Both the position numbers and the translations under genes were made by a program. A stretch of 64,000 bases of DNA from Eggerthellaceae bacterium (lineage in GTDB: Bacteria > Actinomycetota > Coriobacteriia > Coriobacteriales > Eggerthellaceae): NCBI GenBank assembly GCA_009782615.1, contig WRIS01000001.1:1-64000 (forward strand), given 5' to 3'. The notes beneath the pieces are model-generated. The model did no database searches and was not told the origin of the DNA. It saw nothing but the letters and a program-made list of their open reading frames with translations. Below, piece after piece: positions 33,295 through 40,950 of this stretch. Numbering within the stretch: the stretch's first letter is position 1; each line of letters begins with the position of its first letter.

Positions 33295-34249
33295 GCGGTC
33301 GTCTACATTTGCCGTCCCTGAAAAGGTGGGACATGCCTCGGATGCTGCGGGTAGTGCTGCGACGAGCACGGCTTCAGCGACTGCGGGCAGTGTTGCGGCT
33401 GCAGCGACTGTGACTGCAACTACTTCGGGCGCAGCTACTTCGGGCGCAGCTACTTCGGGCGCAGCTACCTTGTCGTCCCCAGCGGTTACCGTTCGTGACA
33501 TCGACTATTCGTATACGAAAAAGCCTTTTATCGAAGGATTGAGTCTCGATTTTGCGCGGGGGAAGATAACGAGCATCGTCGGTCCGAACGGCTGCGGAAA
33601 ATCCACCTTGCTAAAAATCATCGACGGGCTTATCGAGCCCTACACGGGTGAAGTGGTCATCAACGGCAAGCCCAGTCTTGAGATGACGGGCAAGGAACGA
33701 GCACGTCACTTGGCGCTGCTTGCACAAGGGGCACGACCTCCCGCTATGAGTGTTGAAGCTTTAGTTGCGTGTGGGCGCTATCCGTATCAAAATCGTATGC
33801 GTTCTCACCTAGATGCAGAAGACAAATTGCAGGTTGAAGAAGCGATGGCGCTTGCTGGTATCGAACATTTTCGCCATCATGATGTGCGCCGCCTTTCGGG
33901 AGGCGAGCGGCAGCGTGCGTTTATTGCTATGACGCTGGCACAAAACACGGGCATCATTGCTCTTGATGAGCCAACTACCTATCTTGATGTGCGGGCGTGT
34001 CATGACATCATGCAGTTGGTGAGCGAACTTAATCGCGAAGCAGGAAAGACTATCGTGATGGTTATTCACGACCTCGATTTGGCGCTGCGCTATTCAGACC
34101 ACATGATGGTAATGGAAAAAGGGAAGTGCATCTGCGCTGACAGCGTGGATGCGGTTTTCGCTTCAGGCGCCATCGAACAGGCTTTCCAGGTTGAAGTCTG
34201 CCGTTTCCCTTCAGATAAACGAACGGCATACACCCATTTTCCCTTGTAG
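33287..34249 (+). CDS. ABC ATPase of the metal-complex importer
   Basis: A 320-residue ATPase of the FepC/BtuD class. Walker A is VGPNGCGKSTLL, signature is RLSGGERQRAFIAM, and Walker B is IIALDEPTTYLD, followed by the switch His in VIHDLDLAL. The first ~65 residues are an Ala/Thr/Ser/Gly-rich extension containing three identical 5-residue repeats, absent from normal members. ATG 33287 gives the best spacing to AAGG; ATG 33278 is alternative. It is last in the operon. Confidence 0.93.
   Translation: MVKRSSTFAVPEKVGHASDAAGSAATSTASATAGSVAAAATVTATTSGAATSGAATSGAATLSSPAVTVRDIDYSYTKKPFIEGLSLDFARGKITSIVGPNGCGKSTLLKIIDGLIEPYTGEVVINGKPSLEMTGKERARHLALLAQGARPPAMSVEALVACGRYPYQNRMRSHLDAEDKLQVEEAMALAGIEHFRHHDVRRLSGGERQRAFIAMTLAQNTGIIALDEPTTYLDVRACHDIMQLVSELNREAGKTIVMVIHDLDLALRYSDHMMVMEKGKCICADSVDAVFASGAIEQAFQVEVCRFPSDKRTAYTHFPL
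33420..33464 (+). repeat. Exact 15-bp tandem repeat (x3) inside a coding sequence
   Basis: ctacttcgggcgcag is repeated three times without mismatch. The period is a multiple of three, so the ABC ATPase frame is kept and the N-terminal linker is lengthened. Confidence 0.92.
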
Positions 34250-34276
34250 TTACGTTGATTTACCAATCAACGTAAC
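34249..34276 (+). terminator. 12-bp hairpin after the ABC importer
   Basis: GTTACGTTGATT and AATCAACGTAAC form a perfect stem with a 4-nt loop. It starts on the last base of the ATPase stop codon. No T-tract follows. Confidence 0.65.
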
Positions 34277-34418
34277 GAGTTGACGCTGCGGCTTCCCGCG
34301 GCACTCAATCTTGCACCTTTTGCACTTACCTTCACGTACGAAGTACGCTCAGCCGCGCAACGGCACAATCTTAAGTACCGCAGAAACCCTCGCTGGCTTT
34401 GCTTGACCTGGTGGATTT

Positions 34419-34444
34419 CGTCATTGCGGGCTTGACCCGCAATC
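34419..34444. repeat. Dispersed 26-bp palindromic repeat
   Basis: This is the exact reverse complement of 99-124. ATTGCGGG and CCCGCAAT flank a short loop. A three-mismatch copy lies inside rnr at 56147-56172. The rest of the interval 34277-34489 shows no ORF. Confidence 0.88.
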
Positions 34445-34489
34445 TTTGCCCCTTTGAAACAATTTAAGCCTGGGAATTCTTCAAAAATT

Positions 34490-34821
34490 GAGTGGGTCGG
34501 TAAGCCGGGTTCTGTCGTGGACGACCATTTATCTGGGATGTACGTCGCCGCACACCTCAAGCACGCAACCCGAACGCACGGAAGGGCAGCCGTATCGCGC
34601 TCCTATTTGCGCTTGCTTCAGATGGGGTTTACCAAGCCGCTGCGTTACCGCAACGCTGGTGCGCTCTTACCGCACCGTTTCAGCTTTTCTCCTGATAAAC
34701 AGGGGAGTTTTCTTTTCTGTGGCACTTTCCATCGAGTCACCTCGCCCAGCTGTTAGCTGGCATCTTGCCCTTGGAAGCCCGGACTTTCCTCACATAGTAT
34801 GCGCGGTCGCCTGACCCACTC
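34490..34821 (-). ncRNA. rnpB: RNase P RNA (bacterial class A)
   Basis: Read on the minus strand, the 332-nt RNA starts GAGTGGGTCAGGCGACCGC and ends in ACCGACCCACTC, which pairs with the start. The conserved core GAGGAAAGTCCGGGC and the late block ACAGAACCCGGCTTA are both present. It is the catalytic RNA that trims tRNA 5' ends. Confidence 0.95.
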
Positions 34822-34830
34822 AGGTATGGT

Positions 34831-34836
34831 ATTCTA
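34831..34836 (-). promoter_or_regulatory. -10 box of rnpB
   Basis: Minus-strand TAGAAT lies 9 bp before the predicted 5' end. The -35 match is poor. Confidence 0.5.
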
Positions 34837-34950
34837 CCAAAATGTGGGAAGAGTTTCATCGGCAATAGGTGTTTTGCTGATAACGTTTTGACAACTTTTG
34901 ATGGCTGCGAACAGCTTGGGCGCTGTTGGCATCAAGGGAAGGGATACGGT

Positions 34951-35607
34951 GTGAACAGGTGCGCCCTCGTGGGAAGTGTCGACTTTAACGCTCAGCATTT
35001 CTTGGCGCAGTCTTTTGATTGCATTGTTGCGGTTGATGCGGGTTATGAACGTTTGCGTGAAATCGGTGTTGTGCCCGACCAAGTGATTGGCGACTTTGAC
35101 TCGCTTGGTTTTGTGCCCGACCATCCACATGTTGAGCGCCATCCTGTGCAAAAGGACGAAAGTGATATCGAACTTGCTTTGCGCTGGGCGGCCGATGCGG
35201 GTTTTGACATGCTGGTGGTTTATGGGTGTCTCGGGGGCAGACTTGATTTCACCTATGCCGTTTTGCAGCTATTCGCCCAATACGCTCAAGCAGGCTTTCA
35301 GGTGTTTGGCATTGGGCTGGATGGCGTGGTTGCCCTGCTTGATGGCAAGCATCATAACTCGATTGCCTTTTCAAAAAAAGCAAGCGGAACCGTTTCGGTT
35401 TTTTCTGCAAGTGGCGAGGCTCGCGGTGTATCCGAAGAGGGACTTTTCTACCCGCTCACCAATGCTTGCCTAAGCGACACCAAACCTCTTGGTGTATCCA
35501 ACGAATTTGTTGGCAAGCCTGCGCGCATAACAGTGGGCGAGGGTACCTTGCTCGTATTTTTTCCTCTTGACGCGTGGGATGTAATCGTGCCCATTCCTTC
35601 TACCTGA
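34951..35607 (+). CDS. thiN: Thiamine pyrophosphokinase
   Basis: A 218-residue enzyme that converts thiamine and ATP to thiamine diphosphate. Motifs are VAVDAGYERLREIGVVPDQVIGDFDSL, KDESDIELALRWA and VYGCLGGRLDFTYAVLQLF. GTG 34951, seven bases after AAGGGAAGGG, is the start that fits the family; the longer frame from 34888 has no ribosome site. The thiamine salvage operon lies 2.4 kb downstream, and together they form TPP from salvaged parts. It stands alone and divergent from rnpB. Confidence 0.92.
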   Translation: MNRCALVGSVDFNAQHFLAQSFDCIVAVDAGYERLREIGVVPDQVIGDFDSLGFVPDHPHVERHPVQKDESDIELALRWAADAGFDMLVVYGCLGGRLDFTYAVLQLFAQYAQAGFQVFGIGLDGVVALLDGKHHNSIAFSKKASGTVSVFSASGEARGVSEEGLFYPLTNACLSDTKPLGVSNEFVGKPARITVGEGTLLVFFPLDAWDVIVPIPST

Positions 35608-35641
35608 CAAGCACGATAGCTTCAGAGGGTTATTGCCTGCT

Positions 35642-35681
35642 TTGGCATAGTATAGTATTATGTTATATAATATGTTATAAT
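35642..35681 (+). promoter_or_regulatory. Promoter/operator of the RHH-PIN module
   Basis: TTGGCA (35642-35647) and TATAAT (35666-35671) are 18 bp apart. TATGTTATA is repeated directly at 35659 and 35671, a 12-bp spacing that suits ribbon-helix-helix antitoxin binding. Confidence 0.6.
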
Positions 35682-35756
35682 TTCTTATAGTGCTTGGGCG
35701 CAGATTTAGGATGCAGCTTTGAGATACCCACGCTTGAAGCGGTAAAGGAGGAACGA

Positions 35757-35990
35757 ATGCCGCAAGTTTCACTCTATCTTGAGCAAGGAGTCCTCGACGC
35801 CGCAAAGCGCAATGCGTGCATTGAAAATGTTTCTTTTTCCAAATACGTTTCAACTGCTTTAACAAAGAGTGTTGATTCGGGCTGGCCGCAGGGATATTGG
35901 GAGCTTTTCGGAACCCTTAAAGATGACAGTTTCGTGCGCGGCGCAGATGTTGCTTTCGATCGTGTTGCTTCGCGGGCGGAATTTTCATGA
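35757..35990 (+). CDS. vapB: Ribbon-helix-helix antitoxin
   Basis: A 77-residue antitoxin. The N-terminal strand and two helices (PQVSLYLEQGVLDAAKRNACIENVSFSKYVSTALTKSV) form a ribbon-helix-helix DNA-binding domain, and the remainder would bind the toxin. ATG 35757 follows AAAGGAGG. Its stop overlaps the PIN toxin start by 4 bp. Confidence 0.85.
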   Translation: MPQVSLYLEQGVLDAAKRNACIENVSFSKYVSTALTKSVDSGWPQGYWELFGTLKDDSFVRGADVAFDRVASRAEFS

Positions 35991-36397
35991 GTTGGTTTCT
36001 CGATTCGAATGTCTGCATTGATTGCTTGCGGGGAAGAAGTCCTTATATCAAGCAGATGTTGCAAAGCCTGATGCCCGCGCATATAAAGATTCCCTCGATG
36101 GTTAAGGCAGAACTTATCCATGGCGCGCAAAAAAGCGCTCATCCGAAACGCAATCAAGAACTGGTGGAATTGTTCCTTGCTCCTTTTGAAATTGTTGCCT
36201 TTGATGATGTCTCGGCAAATATGTATGGACAAATACGCTGCTCGTTAGAAAAGAAAGGGCAGATTATCGGCTTTAACGACCTCATTATTGCGGCAACTGT
36301 GATGGCGCACGAAGGCACTTTGGTTACAGCGAACACAAAAGAATTCTCTCGGATAAAAAGTCTCAAGCTAGAAGATTGGTCAGAAGAGCCGTTTTAG
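35987..36397 (+). CDS. vapC: VapC-type PIN-domain toxin
   Basis: A 136-residue PIN ribonuclease. The acidic residues lie in WFLDSNVCIDCLRG, KAELIHGA, and GFNDLIIAATVMAHEGTLVTANTKEF, as in VapC toxins that cut tRNA. It is coupled to the antitoxin by an ATGA overlap. A palindromic operator of the next module follows after 5 bp. Confidence 0.93.
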   Translation: MSWFLDSNVCIDCLRGRSPYIKQMLQSLMPAHIKIPSMVKAELIHGAQKSAHPKRNQELVELFLAPFEIVAFDDVSANMYGQIRCSLEKKGQIIGFNDLIIAATVMAHEGTLVTANTKEFSRIKSLKLEDWSEEPF

Positions 36398-36401
36398 CTT
36401 T

Positions 36402-36445
36402 GATAAACATGTCAAGTTGACAAGTTTATCTCATCGTAGTATTGT
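36402..36445 (+). promoter_or_regulatory. Promoter/operator of the third PIN module
   Basis: GATAAAC-a-TGTCAA-g-TTGACA-a-GTTTATC (36402-36430) is a palindrome with one mismatch pair. It covers the -35 TTGACA (36417-36422), and TATTGT (36440-36445) is the -10 at 17 bp. This suits autorepression. It may also act as a hairpin end for the preceding transcript. Confidence 0.7.
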
Positions 36446-36492
36446 GCAGGAACAAGTAAGATTTTAAGAATCATAAGAGGGAAGTGATATTC

Positions 36493-36735
36493 ATGCTTGC
36501 TCTGACTGTGGGAGAATTGAAGGCTACTTTTTCGGTGGTTTTGGATCGGGTGCAAGCTGGCGAAACAGTGCAAATTCTTTATGGGCGCGCAAAGAAGCCT
36601 GTTGCCCAGATTGAGCCTATTAAGGAAAGAGTTCCTGCCAAGCGACCTTTGGGTCTTTTGAAAGGAAAAGCAATAATGAACGTTCCTGATAATTTCAAAT
36701 TCAAAACAGCAGAAGAATTCTTGGGGCTTGAATGA
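36493..36735 (+). CDS. Phd/YefM-type antitoxin
   Basis: An 80-residue antitoxin: LALTVGELKATFSVVLDRVQAGETVQILYGRAKKPVAQIEPI is the Phd/YefM fold, followed by a flexible tail (FKFKTAEEFLGLE). ATG 36493 is eight bases after GAGGGAAG; the in-frame GTG at 36484 is too close. It overlaps the toxin start by 4 bp. Confidence 0.87.
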   Translation: MLALTVGELKATFSVVLDRVQAGETVQILYGRAKKPVAQIEPIKERVPAKRPLGLLKGKAIMNVPDNFKFKTAEEFLGLE

Positions 36736-37136
36736 AATACCTGTTGGACACCTGCGCACTTCTTTGGTTCTTGCAAGAACCCGAAAAGCTGAGTAGCAAA
36801 GCTAAAATGCTTATTGAAACCACAGGCAATGAAGTGTGTGTGAGCACCGTTAGCTTTTGGGAACTTTCCTTAAAACACTCGATTGGAAAACTACCCATTG
36901 AAGGTATTGAACTTGAAGAAATCGAGGCAATTCTTATTGATGACCTCTTTGTTGAGATTATCACTCTGAGTGAACAAGAAAGCTTGTCGTATCATAGACT
37001 ACCCTATGTCGAGGATCACCGAGACCCCTTTGATCGTATGCTTGCGTGGCAAGCCATCAAGCGTAATATGGTGCTCGTCAGTAACGATTCTGCTTTTGAG
37101 TATTATCGTTCGTGTGGGCTAACCACGTTTTGGTAG
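36732..37136 (+). CDS. PIN-domain toxin (COG3744-like)
   Basis: A 134-residue PIN toxin: KYLLDTCALLWFLQEPEKLSSKA has the first Asp, STVSFWELSLKHSIGKL the Glu, and EDHRDPFDRMLAWQAIKRNMVLVSND the last acidic residues. This HRDPFDRM form is typical of the Phd-linked PIN subgroup, unlike the RHH-linked toxin just upstream. So the two neighbouring modules are not duplicates. Confidence 0.92.
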   Translation: MKYLLDTCALLWFLQEPEKLSSKAKMLIETTGNEVCVSTVSFWELSLKHSIGKLPIEGIELEEIEAILIDDLFVEIITLSEQESLSYHRLPYVEDHRDPFDRMLAWQAIKRNMVLVSNDSAFEYYRSCGLTTFW

Positions 37137-37181
37137 AAATTCTCTTTGCCAGGCTGCTTTCTTCCTGCGGTGTTCTTGCGC

Positions 37182-37187
37182 TATAAT
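37182..37187 (+). promoter_or_regulatory. -10 box before the DUF4230 gene
   Basis: TATAAT lies 35 bp before the start. The -35 hexamer is weak. Confidence 0.4.
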
Positions 37188-37221
37188 TCTTTGCATCGAA
37201 TGAGTCGGACGGAGTGGTCTT

Positions 37222-37866
37222 ATGGTTGAAGGTAGCGCTCGACCCCGCAAGTCAAGCAAGTCAAATAAATCAATCAGTCCCCGTCTTGCCCTCATTGGCA
37301 TACTCGTTGTTGCGGCGCTCATCTGTGTTGCCCTTATTACTGCCAACCTTTCTAAACTCGACGTTACCACCGAGCGCGAACAGGGCAGTGCGCTCGTGGC
37401 ATCAGAGATTATCAAGAGCTTTAATATATCCACGCTCACGTATCGCTATACGAATCTCATATATGAAAAAGACGTGAAAAAGATTGGCAACATAGAACTG
37501 CCTTTTACCGAGGCCTATCTCGGTGTGCGCTACGATGGCGTTATAGAAATCGGCTTTGACGGCAATGAAATAGAAGTTATTCAAACAGACGACGTCATTA
37601 CTATTAAACTTCCTGCTGCAAAGGTGCTTTCGCATACTCAGGTGGACGGTACCACCGAGGTGCTTTTTGACATGGGGACGGTCTTTAATCAAAACGAAAT
37701 CGGTGGATACATCGAATTGTTTGAAGCGGAAAAACAGGCAATGGAGACGCGCGCAGAAGAAATGGGCCTGTTTGAAGAGGCGCGCGCAAACGCGCAAGAA
37801 CAACTTCTGAACTTTCTGTATGCATTCCCCGATATCAAGGACAACTACACAATCGTTTTCAAGTAA
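37222..37866 (+). CDS. DUF4230-type membrane-anchored protein
   Basis: A 214-residue protein: basic Ser/Lys-rich N-terminus, one transmembrane helix (about residues 23-44), and an external domain of about 165 residues. The latter fits DUF4230, with GSALVASEIIKSFNISTLTYRYTNLIYEKD, AYLGVRYDGVIEIGFD and a long C-terminal helix ending NAQEQLLNFLYAFPDI. The function of this family is unknown. It lies directly upstream of the TPP riboswitch but is not part of that regulon. Confidence 0.82.
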   Translation: MVEGSARPRKSSKSNKSISPRLALIGILVVAALICVALITANLSKLDVTTEREQGSALVASEIIKSFNISTLTYRYTNLIYEKDVKKIGNIELPFTEAYLGVRYDGVIEIGFDGNEIEVIQTDDVITIKLPAAKVLSHTQVDGTTEVLFDMGTVFNQNEIGGYIELFEAEKQAMETRAEEMGLFEEARANAQEQLLNFLYAFPDIKDNYTIVFK

Positions 37867-37879
37867 ACTAGTGATTACA

Positions 37880-37968
37880 TACAGGGGAGCTTGCTGATGG
37901 CAGGCTGAGAGGAAGCGCGATTACGCTTCGACCCTTGAACCTGATATGGGTAATGCCAGCGAAGGGAG
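37880..37968 (+). promoter_or_regulatory. TPP (thi-box) riboswitch
   Basis: The conserved elements CAGGGGAGC, GGCAGGCTGAGAGGAAG, GACCCTTGAACCTGATATGGGTAATGCCAGCGAAGGGA (shown in parts) occur in order. The ribosome site GGGAG of the next gene is the end of the aptamer, so TPP binding would block translation. It controls the thiamine salvage operon. Confidence 0.96.
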
Positions 37969-37973
37969 TTCAT

Positions 37974-39269
37974 TTGGAAGAAAACTTTGAGGCAAACCAA
38001 AAAGAAAACTTAGGCGAAAAGTTATCTGCTCCCGCCTTTGTGCTCGTTTGGTTTGCGGCATCCATTTCGCTTGCTGAGATTTTAACAGGCACCTTTTTTG
38101 CGCCGCTTGGCTTGGTGCGCGGCATTCAGGCTATCGTGATTGGGCACGTTATTGGCGGTGTTTTGTTTGGGCTTGCTGCCTATATTGGGGCTGCCACCCA
38201 AAAATCAGCAATGGAAACGGTGAAGATATCCTTCGGAAAATACGGCTCTTTCATTTTTTCGATTGCCAACATTGCTCAGCTGATAGGGTGGACGGCTATT
38301 ATGATATTTTCAGGTGCCACAGCAGCAACGTATCTGGTTCCGCTTATGGGCAATCTCGGGTGGTGTCTTGTTATCACGGGGCTTATCGTGTTGTGGATAA
38401 CGCTTGGCATAAAGAATATGAGCCGCATACAATCGCTTGCAGCGCTGCTCTTGTTTGCTTTGACGTTGCTCGTGAGTTTTGTGGTGTTTGGTGACCCAGG
38501 CTCGGCGGGAGCGGGGCTTGCAGGTGGGGCAGAACTTGCAGGTGGGACAGGCACAACGGGCGCAACGAGTGCAACGGGCGCAACGAGTGGGGCAGAAGCG
38601 CTTTCGTTTGGAGCAGCCGTTGAGCTAGCAGTTGCCATGCCACTTTCGTGGCTTCCTGTGGTTTCCGACTACACACGTCGTGCACGGCGAGCCGTCTCTG
38701 CTACGACAGGTGCAACGCTGGGGTATTTCTTCGGAAGTTGCTGGATGTTTATTATCGGGCTTGGCGCTGCGCTCTTTGCTGATTCAAGCGACATTAGCGT
38801 TATTATGGCAGGGGCGGGATTGGGTGTTGTGGGCATTTTGATTGTGGTGTTCTCAACCGTAACGACAACCTTCCTCGACGCTTCTTCAGCAGGCATTTCT
38901 GCCACAAGCATCTCAAAACGCCTGAACGCGAAATACCTCGGTATTGGTGCTGCTGTCCTCGGGGGGCTCTTGGCGTTTGTTGCTCCCGTGGCGCGTTTCG
39001 AGGGGTTCTTGTATCTCATCGGTTCATTTTTTGCTCCGATGATAGCTATCCTCGTCGTCGATTTCTTCATCTTGAAAAACGATGCAAGCACGCGCTCGGT
39101 GAACGTGGCGAATTTGCTGTTGTGGGTGGGCGGTTTTGTGCTCTATCGCTTTTCGATGTCGTGGGATTTTGTTCTCGGCAATACACTGCCCGTCATGGTG
39201 ATTGTCGGGTTGGCAAGCGTAGTCGTTCATCTGGCAATGCGTAGACTAGGAAAAGAAAACTTGAGATAA
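37974..39269 (+). CDS. cytX: Putative hydroxymethylpyrimidine transporter (CytX, NCS1 family)
   Basis: A 431-residue, roughly 12-helix transporter of the NCS1 nucleobase family, the thiamine-linked CytX group. Early LVWFAASISLAEILTGTFFAPLG and central AMPLSWLPVVSDYTRRAR match. The start is TTG 37974, 6 bases after the riboswitch-embedded GGGAG; no ATG lies nearby outside the aptamer. A Gly/Ala/Thr/Ser-rich loop (about residues 180-215) contains an exact 18-bp DNA repeat. Riboswitch control supports HMP import. Confidence 0.9.
   Translation: MEENFEANQKENLGEKLSAPAFVLVWFAASISLAEILTGTFFAPLGLVRGIQAIVIGHVIGGVLFGLAAYIGAATQKSAMETVKISFGKYGSFIFSIANIAQLIGWTAIMIFSGATAATYLVPLMGNLGWCLVITGLIVLWITLGIKNMSRIQSLAALLLFALTLLVSFVVFGDPGSAGAGLAGGAELAGGTGTTGATSATGATSGAEALSFGAAVELAVAMPLSWLPVVSDYTRRARRAVSATTGATLGYFFGSCWMFIIGLGAALFADSSDISVIMAGAGLGVVGILIVVFSTVTTTFLDASSAGISATSISKRLNAKYLGIGAAVLGGLLAFVAPVARFEGFLYLIGSFFAPMIAILVVDFFILKNDASTRSVNVANLLLWVGGFVLYRFSMSWDFVLGNTLPVMVIVGLASVVVHLAMRRLGKENLR
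38554..38589 (+). repeat. Exact 18-bp tandem repeat inside cytX
   Basis: caacgggcgcaacgagtg is present twice without mismatch. The frame is kept, lengthening a polar Gly/Ala/Thr loop between membrane helices. Confidence 0.92.
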
Positions 39270-39283
39270 AGGAGAGAAATAGT

Positions 39284-40165
39284 ATGGAAACCAATGAAAC
39301 AAGAGAAGAAATCAACGGGGTAGCGGCAATCAAAAAAGCATTCGAAGCACTGCCTTCTCAAGCGCCGCTTGTCCACAATATTACGAATTACGTGACCGTT
39401 AACGATTGCGCAAACGCGCTTCTTGCCATCAAAGCAAGCCCTATCATGAGCGATGAGCCCGACGACGTTGTCGACATCACGAGCATCTGCAACGCGCTCA
39501 CCATCAACATCGGAACTTTGAACGAACAAAGCATCAAGGGAATGTTTTTGGCGGGTGAGCGTGCGGGAGAACTCGGACACCCCATCGTACTTGACCCCGT
39601 AGGCGCGGGTGCCTCAAAGCTGCGCACCGACACGGCATCCGACTTGCTTGACCGCCTGAACATTACGGTGATTCGCGCCAACATGTCTGAAGCACGGGCA
39701 CTAGCAGGTGCCGCCGCTACTACGCGCGGAGTTGATGTGTGCCCCGATGACGTGGTAACACGCGAAAACCTGCACGAAAGCGCACGTTTTGCCTGCGAAC
39801 TTGCAGCGCGGACTAACGCCGTTGTCGTTATTACTGGTCCGATTGACCTTGTCGCCAACGCGCATCAGGCATATGCAATCTCAAACGGAAGCCCCTTGCA
39901 ATCACGGATTACGGGTGCTGGCTGTATGCTTTCTTGTATCTGTGCTGCGTATGCGGCGGCTAACGAAGAAACACTCATCGAAGGGATGCTTGCCGCCACG
40001 GTTCACATGGGACTTGCGGGCGAACAGGCTGCCGCGCGCATGGGCGCCAACGATGGCAATGGGGCATTTCGCAGCTATTTGTTAGATGCCCTCTATACTA
40101 TGAACGCGGATACTTTGTGCGCAGGCGCAAAAATCGAAGCATTCGAAGCAGCCAAAAGCGCGTGA
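39284..40165 (+). CDS. thiM: Hydroxyethylthiazole kinase
   Basis: A 293-residue kinase that phosphorylates the thiazole alcohol of thiamine. Motifs: PLVHNITNYVTVNDCANALLAIKASPIMSDE binds substrate, VLDPVGAGASKLRT and IRANMSEA form the core, and ITGAGCMLS holds the catalytic Cys/anion hole. AAGGAG precedes ATG 39284. It belongs to the riboswitch-led operon between cytX and thiE. Confidence 0.96.
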   Translation: METNETREEINGVAAIKKAFEALPSQAPLVHNITNYVTVNDCANALLAIKASPIMSDEPDDVVDITSICNALTINIGTLNEQSIKGMFLAGERAGELGHPIVLDPVGAGASKLRTDTASDLLDRLNITVIRANMSEARALAGAAATTRGVDVCPDDVVTRENLHESARFACELAARTNAVVVITGPIDLVANAHQAYAISNGSPLQSRITGAGCMLSCICAAYAAANEETLIEGMLAATVHMGLAGEQAAARMGANDGNGAFRSYLLDALYTMNADTLCAGAKIEAFEAAKSA

Positions 40166-40173
40166 GAATTAAG

Positions 40174-40926
40174 ATGGGCGAGACTCACGGAGAAAGTAAG
40201 GAACTGAAAGCTATGGTTGCCTCTACGTATGTATCTGAGGAATTCCCATCAGGTGGTGTTTCCGAAAAACCAACACCTGCTTTCACCGCAAAAGATTTGC
40301 GCGCTGCCCTGCGCCTGTATGCCGTGACTGATAGCACGTGGTTGTGTGGACGCAGCCTGGCGCAGTGTGTTGCGGATGCCCTAGAAGGGGGAGTTACCTG
40401 TGTTCAGCTACGGGAAAAAGACCTTGCCTACGAAGAATTGAAGGCGCTGGGGCTTGAAGTTCGTGCTGTGTGCAAAGCGGCGCACATTCCCTTTATTGTG
40501 AATGACCACGTTGAACTTGCGCGCGAGATTGATGCCGATGGTGTGCACGTAGGGCAAGAGGATATGGCTTGCGTTCGTGCGCGGGCAATTCTTGGACCCG
40601 ACAAGATAGTAGGGGTGTCGGTGCAAACGGTGGAAGAAGCACTACAAGCCGAACGCGATCGAGCCGATTATCTGGGAGTGGGTGCGATATTTCCTACACC
40701 AACGAAGCCTGAATCCCCCCACATGGGCATTGAGGCTTTGCGGACTGTTTGTGCACACGCGACTATTCCCGTGGTTGCCATCGGCGGACTTGATGAGATG
40801 AGTATCCTTAAGCTGGCAGGTTGCGGCGTTGATGGGGTTGCGGTGGTGTCGGCTGTTTTTGCGCAAGATGATATAGTGAACGCGACACAAAAACTCGTGC
40901 GCTGTGTCGAGCAGTCCTTGCAATAA
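40174..40926 (+). CDS. thiE: Thiamine-phosphate synthase
   Basis: A 250-residue enzyme that couples HMP diphosphate to thiazole phosphate. LYAVTDS, VTCVQLREKD, FIVNDHVELAREIDADGVHVGQEDM, YLGVGAIFPTPTK and PVVAIGGL are all present. About 45 extra N-terminal residues precede the TIM barrel. ATG 40174 lies 8 bp after thiM with a poor ribosome site; ATG 40213 would shorten the extension and is a real alternative. Confidence 0.93.
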   Translation: MGETHGESKELKAMVASTYVSEEFPSGGVSEKPTPAFTAKDLRAALRLYAVTDSTWLCGRSLAQCVADALEGGVTCVQLREKDLAYEELKALGLEVRAVCKAAHIPFIVNDHVELAREIDADGVHVGQEDMACVRARAILGPDKIVGVSVQTVEEALQAERDRADYLGVGAIFPTPTKPESPHMGIEALRTVCAHATIPVVAIGGLDEMSILKLAGCGVDGVAVVSAVFAQDDIVNATQKLVRCVEQSLQ

Positions 40927-40950
40927 TAAATAAAGAGATAGAGGCGTATT

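Noticed and set aside
34454-34814. Plus-strand frames across 34.45-34.8 kb
   Set aside because: They lie over the RNase P RNA gene, whose conserved elements are unmistakable on the minus strand.
35757-37136. Prophage or plasmid fragment suggested by clustered toxin-antitoxin modules
   Set aside because: No phage, integrase, transposase or replication genes are adjacent; flanking genes are housekeeping.
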